A stretch of DNA of 7,390 nucleotides from Lachnospiraceae bacterium (lineage in GTDB: Bacteria > Bacillota > Clostridia > Lachnospirales > Lachnospiraceae), in NCBI GenBank assembly GCA_017483425.1, contig JAFUWM010000130.1, positions 1 through 7,390 on the forward strand, written 5' to 3'. This document shows, one piece after another, positions 5,208 to 7,390 of this stretch; within the stretch, counting starts at the first letter, position 1; each line of letters starts with the position of its first letter. The position numbers were made by a program, and so were the translations under genes. Below the pieces are notes generated by a model. The model worked only from the letters and a program-made list of their open reading frames with translations. It had not been told where the DNA came from and did not search any database.

Positions 5208-7390
5208 ATGCAGCTTAAAGGCATCATTGATCATATCATTTTTCGCAATCCGGAAAATGCTTATACAGTATTATCCTTTAACGCGGATGACGGCGGTGAT
5301 TATGTCTGCGTAGGAACGCTTCCCGAAATGGATACAGGGGAGAGCGTTACTTTTGAAGGAGATCTGAAAGAGAATCCAAAGTACGGCACACAGTTTTCTG
5401 TTACATCTTTTACGATCGCCCCGCTGGATGATGAGGCGTCTATCCTGAGGTATTTATCGTCAGGCGCCGTAAAGGGAGTGGGTCCGGGACTGGCCAAACG
5501 AATAATCAGTAAATTCGGGGAAGACACCTTTCGCATCATGGAGGAGGAACCGGAGAGACTGTCGGAAATAAAAGGAATTTCCTTGAGAAAGGCTATCGCC
5601 ATATCGGAAGCCTTTGAATCAAAGGCCGGCAGCAGACAGGCAATTTCTTTCCTTTCCCAGTTTGACATCACACCAAATCTTGGTCAGAAAATATACGAAA
5701 AATACAAAGACCGCATATATGAAATCGTCCGTACGAATCCCTATAAACTTATAGAGGATATAGAAGGCATAGGCTTCATATCCGCAGACCGGATAGCTTC
5801 GGAAGCAGGTATTGCAAGGGATTCGGAATATCGTATCCGCTCCGCGGTAATGTATCTTCTGTCAGAGGCATTGGGTTTTGGCAGCATGTGTATGGAGGAG
5901 CAGGAGCTTGTGTCAAGGGCAGCGGAGCTTCTGGGAGTTGACAGCACACAGATCGTGTCACAGATAGATGCACTGTCCATAGAACGAAAGATAGTAAGGG
6001 AAGAGCTTGATGAAACTACATTGGATTATACGGAGAGCGCTTATTACGCCGAGGCGGAGACGGCCAGACTCCTTATTGATCTTAATGTGCCGGATGATAC
6101 GGATGAAAGTATTTTATATGGGGAAATAAGGAAGATAGAGAAAGAAACCGGAATATCCCTGGAGGACGGACAGCGGGAAGCAGTGGCCGGCTCCATATCC
6201 AATACACTGTCAGTGATCACAGGCGGTCCGGGCACAGGCAAAACAACTATCACTAATATCATAATAAACTATTTTACCCGTAAGGGCTTTGATATAACGC
6301 TTGCAGCTCCTACAGGCAGGGCGGCAAAGAGGATGACGGACGCTACCGGGGTTAACGCAAAGACCATACACCGGCTTCTCGGAGCAGGAGCAGTTACTGA
6401 CGGAAAGCCATGGAGCGGCTTTGCGCATGACGCCGATAATCCGCTGGAGACAGACGTACTCATACTTGATGAGATGTCAATGGTAGATATCTATGTGTTC
6501 CGCTCCTTACTGCGGGCGATTATACCGGGAACCAGACTTATCCTTGTAGGAGATGCCGATCAGCTGCCGTCCGTGGGACCGGGAGCCGTCCTTAAGGACA
6601 TAATATCTTCGGGATGCTTCAACGTCACAAGGCTCACAAAGATATACAGGCAGTCGGAAGCTTCAGCCATAGTCAGAAACGCCCACTCCGTCATAGAAGG
6701 GAAGAGCATAGACCTCGACCGGAAAAAAGAAGAATTCTTTTTGATAAAAAGAGATGACGCGGAAAAGATAATACAGGGCATCATATATCTTGCGGGCAGC
6801 CGGCTTCCAGGACACCTGAAATGTACACCTCTTGACATACAGGTCATGACACCCATGAGAAAAGGCATTCTTGGAGTAGAGAATCTGAATCTACGCCTGC
6901 AGGAATCGCTTAACCCGCCGGAAAAGCTGAAAAGGGAAATTGGGACAGCAAACGGGATTCTGCGTGCGGGTGACAAAGTCATGCAGATAAAAAACAATTA
7001 TGATATGCAATGGGAGCTTACAAATGGCAAGGGTATGGTGCTTGAGAGCGGGAGCGGAGTTTATAACGGAGATATAGGAAAGGTCCTGTCGGTATCCTCT
7101 GATTCGGCGTATGTCAGATTTGACGACGGGCGTGAGGCAAAATATACGGGAGAAGCGCTGTCTGATCTGGAGCTTGCCTATGCCATAACCATACATAAGT
7201 CACAGGGAAGTGAGTATAATGCTGTCATCCTGCCGCTTTTGTCGGGCCCCAGGATGCTTATGAACAGAAATCTGCTGTATACTGCGATAACAAGGGCGAA
7301 GCAAATGGTATGTATACTCGGCTCGGCGGATACGGTAGATGCTATGATAAAAAATGAAAGAGAGGAAAAAAGATATACAGGGCTTAAAAG
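5208..7390 (+). CDS. recD2: RecD2-type ATP-dependent 5'-3' DNA helicase (3' end cut by window)
   Basis: This is a superfamily 1B helicase that unwinds DNA 5' to 3' and acts in replication-fork and repair processes without RecB and RecC. The frame is open for 727 codons to the window edge. RecD2 proteins are about 720-760 residues, so only a short tail is missing. In order: an N-terminal OB-like region (1-72, starting MQLKGIIDHIIFRN); helix-hairpin-helix segments (about 84-130 with GAVKGVGPGLAKRI, and 184-200 with EGIGFISADRI); motif I GGPGTGKTT at 339-347; Ia APTGRAAKRM; motif II LDEMSMVD with Asp421-Glu422; motif III VGDADQLPSVG (447-457); an IYRQ motif; and motif VI TIHKSQGSEYN (about 661-671) followed by YTAITRAK (691-698). 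The N-terminal extension separates it from the shorter RecBCD subunit RecD. It begins 5 bases after flgJ. All ATPase motifs are intact. Confidence 0.95.
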   Translation, partial: MQLKGIIDHIIFRNPENAYTVLSFNADDGGDYVCVGTLPEMDTGESVTFEGDLKENPKYGTQFSVTSFTIAPLDDEASILRYLSSGAVKGVGPGLAKRIISKFGEDTFRIMEEEPERLSEIKGISLRKAIAISEAFESKAGSRQAISFLSQFDITPNLGQKIYEKYKDRIYEIVRTNPYKLIEDIEGIGFISADRIASEAGIARDSEYRIRSAVMYLLSEALGFGSMCMEEQELVSRAAELLGVDSTQIVSQIDALSIERKIVREELDETTLDYTESAYYAEAETARLLIDLNVPDDTDESILYGEIRKIEKETGISLEDGQREAVAGSISNTLSVITGGPGTGKTTITNIIINYFTRKGFDITLAAPTGRAAKRMTDATGVNAKTIHRLLGAGAVTDGKPWSGFAHDADNPLETDVLILDEMSMVDIYVFRSLLRAIIPGTRLILVGDADQLPSVGPGAVLKDIISSGCFNVTRLTKIYRQSEASAIVRNAHSVIEGKSIDLDRKKEEFFLIKRDDAEKIIQGIIYLAGSRLPGHLKCTPLDIQVMTPMRKGILGVENLNLRLQESLNPPEKLKREIGTANGILRAGDKVMQIKNNYDMQWELTNGKGMVLESGSGVYNGDIGKVLSVSSDSAYVRFDDGREAKYTGEALSDLELAYAITIHKSQGSEYNAVILPLLSGPRMLMNRNLLYTAITRAKQMVCILGSADTVDAMIKNEREEKRYTGLK

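Noticed and set aside
6560..6997. Reverse-strand open frame of 145 codons
   Set aside because: The + strand is recD2 throughout with intact helicase motifs; the reverse protein has no recognisable features.
5208..7390. Classical RecD of a RecBCD complex, or a TraA/MobA-type relaxase helicase
   Set aside because: There is no recB/recC or relaxase domain, and the N-terminal OB-like and helix-hairpin-helix regions are those of RecD2.

Overview
The window reads as chromosomal DNA of a motile, low-to-mid GC Gram-positive anaerobe, most likely a clostridial member of the Lachnospiraceae type. The reasons are the Mbl-like MreB followed directly by two flagellar rod genes (the order mbl-flhO-flhP known from Bacillus subtilis), a RecD2-type helicase, purine-rich Shine-Dalgarno sites, and heavy use of ATA (Ile) and AGA/AGG (Arg) codons in every gene. 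The genus is an inference and cannot be fixed from this sequence alone.

Layout: all five complete or partial operon genes and the upstream gene lie on the + strand. (1) Bases 1-1850 hold the C-terminal two thirds of uvrA, the damage-recognition ATPase of nucleotide excision repair, cut by the left edge. (2) Bases 1851-2043 form the only real intergenic region. It holds an 8-bp inverted repeat enclosing a perfect match to a flagellar sigma-D -10 element, a rho-independent terminator, and a plausible vegetative promoter. (3) Bases 2044-5202 hold a compact cluster: mreB/mbl, a FlgF/FlhO-type rod protein, a FlgG/FlhP-type rod protein and a single-domain FlgJ-type rod-binding protein, with gaps of 3, 53 and 7 bases. 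(4) Bases 5208-7390 hold recD2, starting 5 bases after flgJ and running off the right edge. The reading frame is open all the way, and by length only a few C-terminal residues should be missing.

How they work together: FlgF- and FlgG-type proteins build the axial rod of the flagellar basal body through the peptidoglycan. The FlgJ-type protein probably caps or escorts the growing rod. The MreB-family actin organises wall synthesis, so placing it first in the operon couples wall building to rod assembly. UvrA and RecD2 are DNA repair enzymes that flank the cluster. RecD2 looks like a passenger on the flagellar transcript, while uvrA is separated by a terminator.

I do not see a previously undescribed system. 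There is no mobile element, CRISPR array, tRNA or rRNA, and I saw no frameshift in any gene. The points most worth a second look are the odd regulatory layout at 1857-2003, the actin-rod gene linkage, the FlgJ without a wall hydrolase domain, and the attachment of recD2 to a motility operon.
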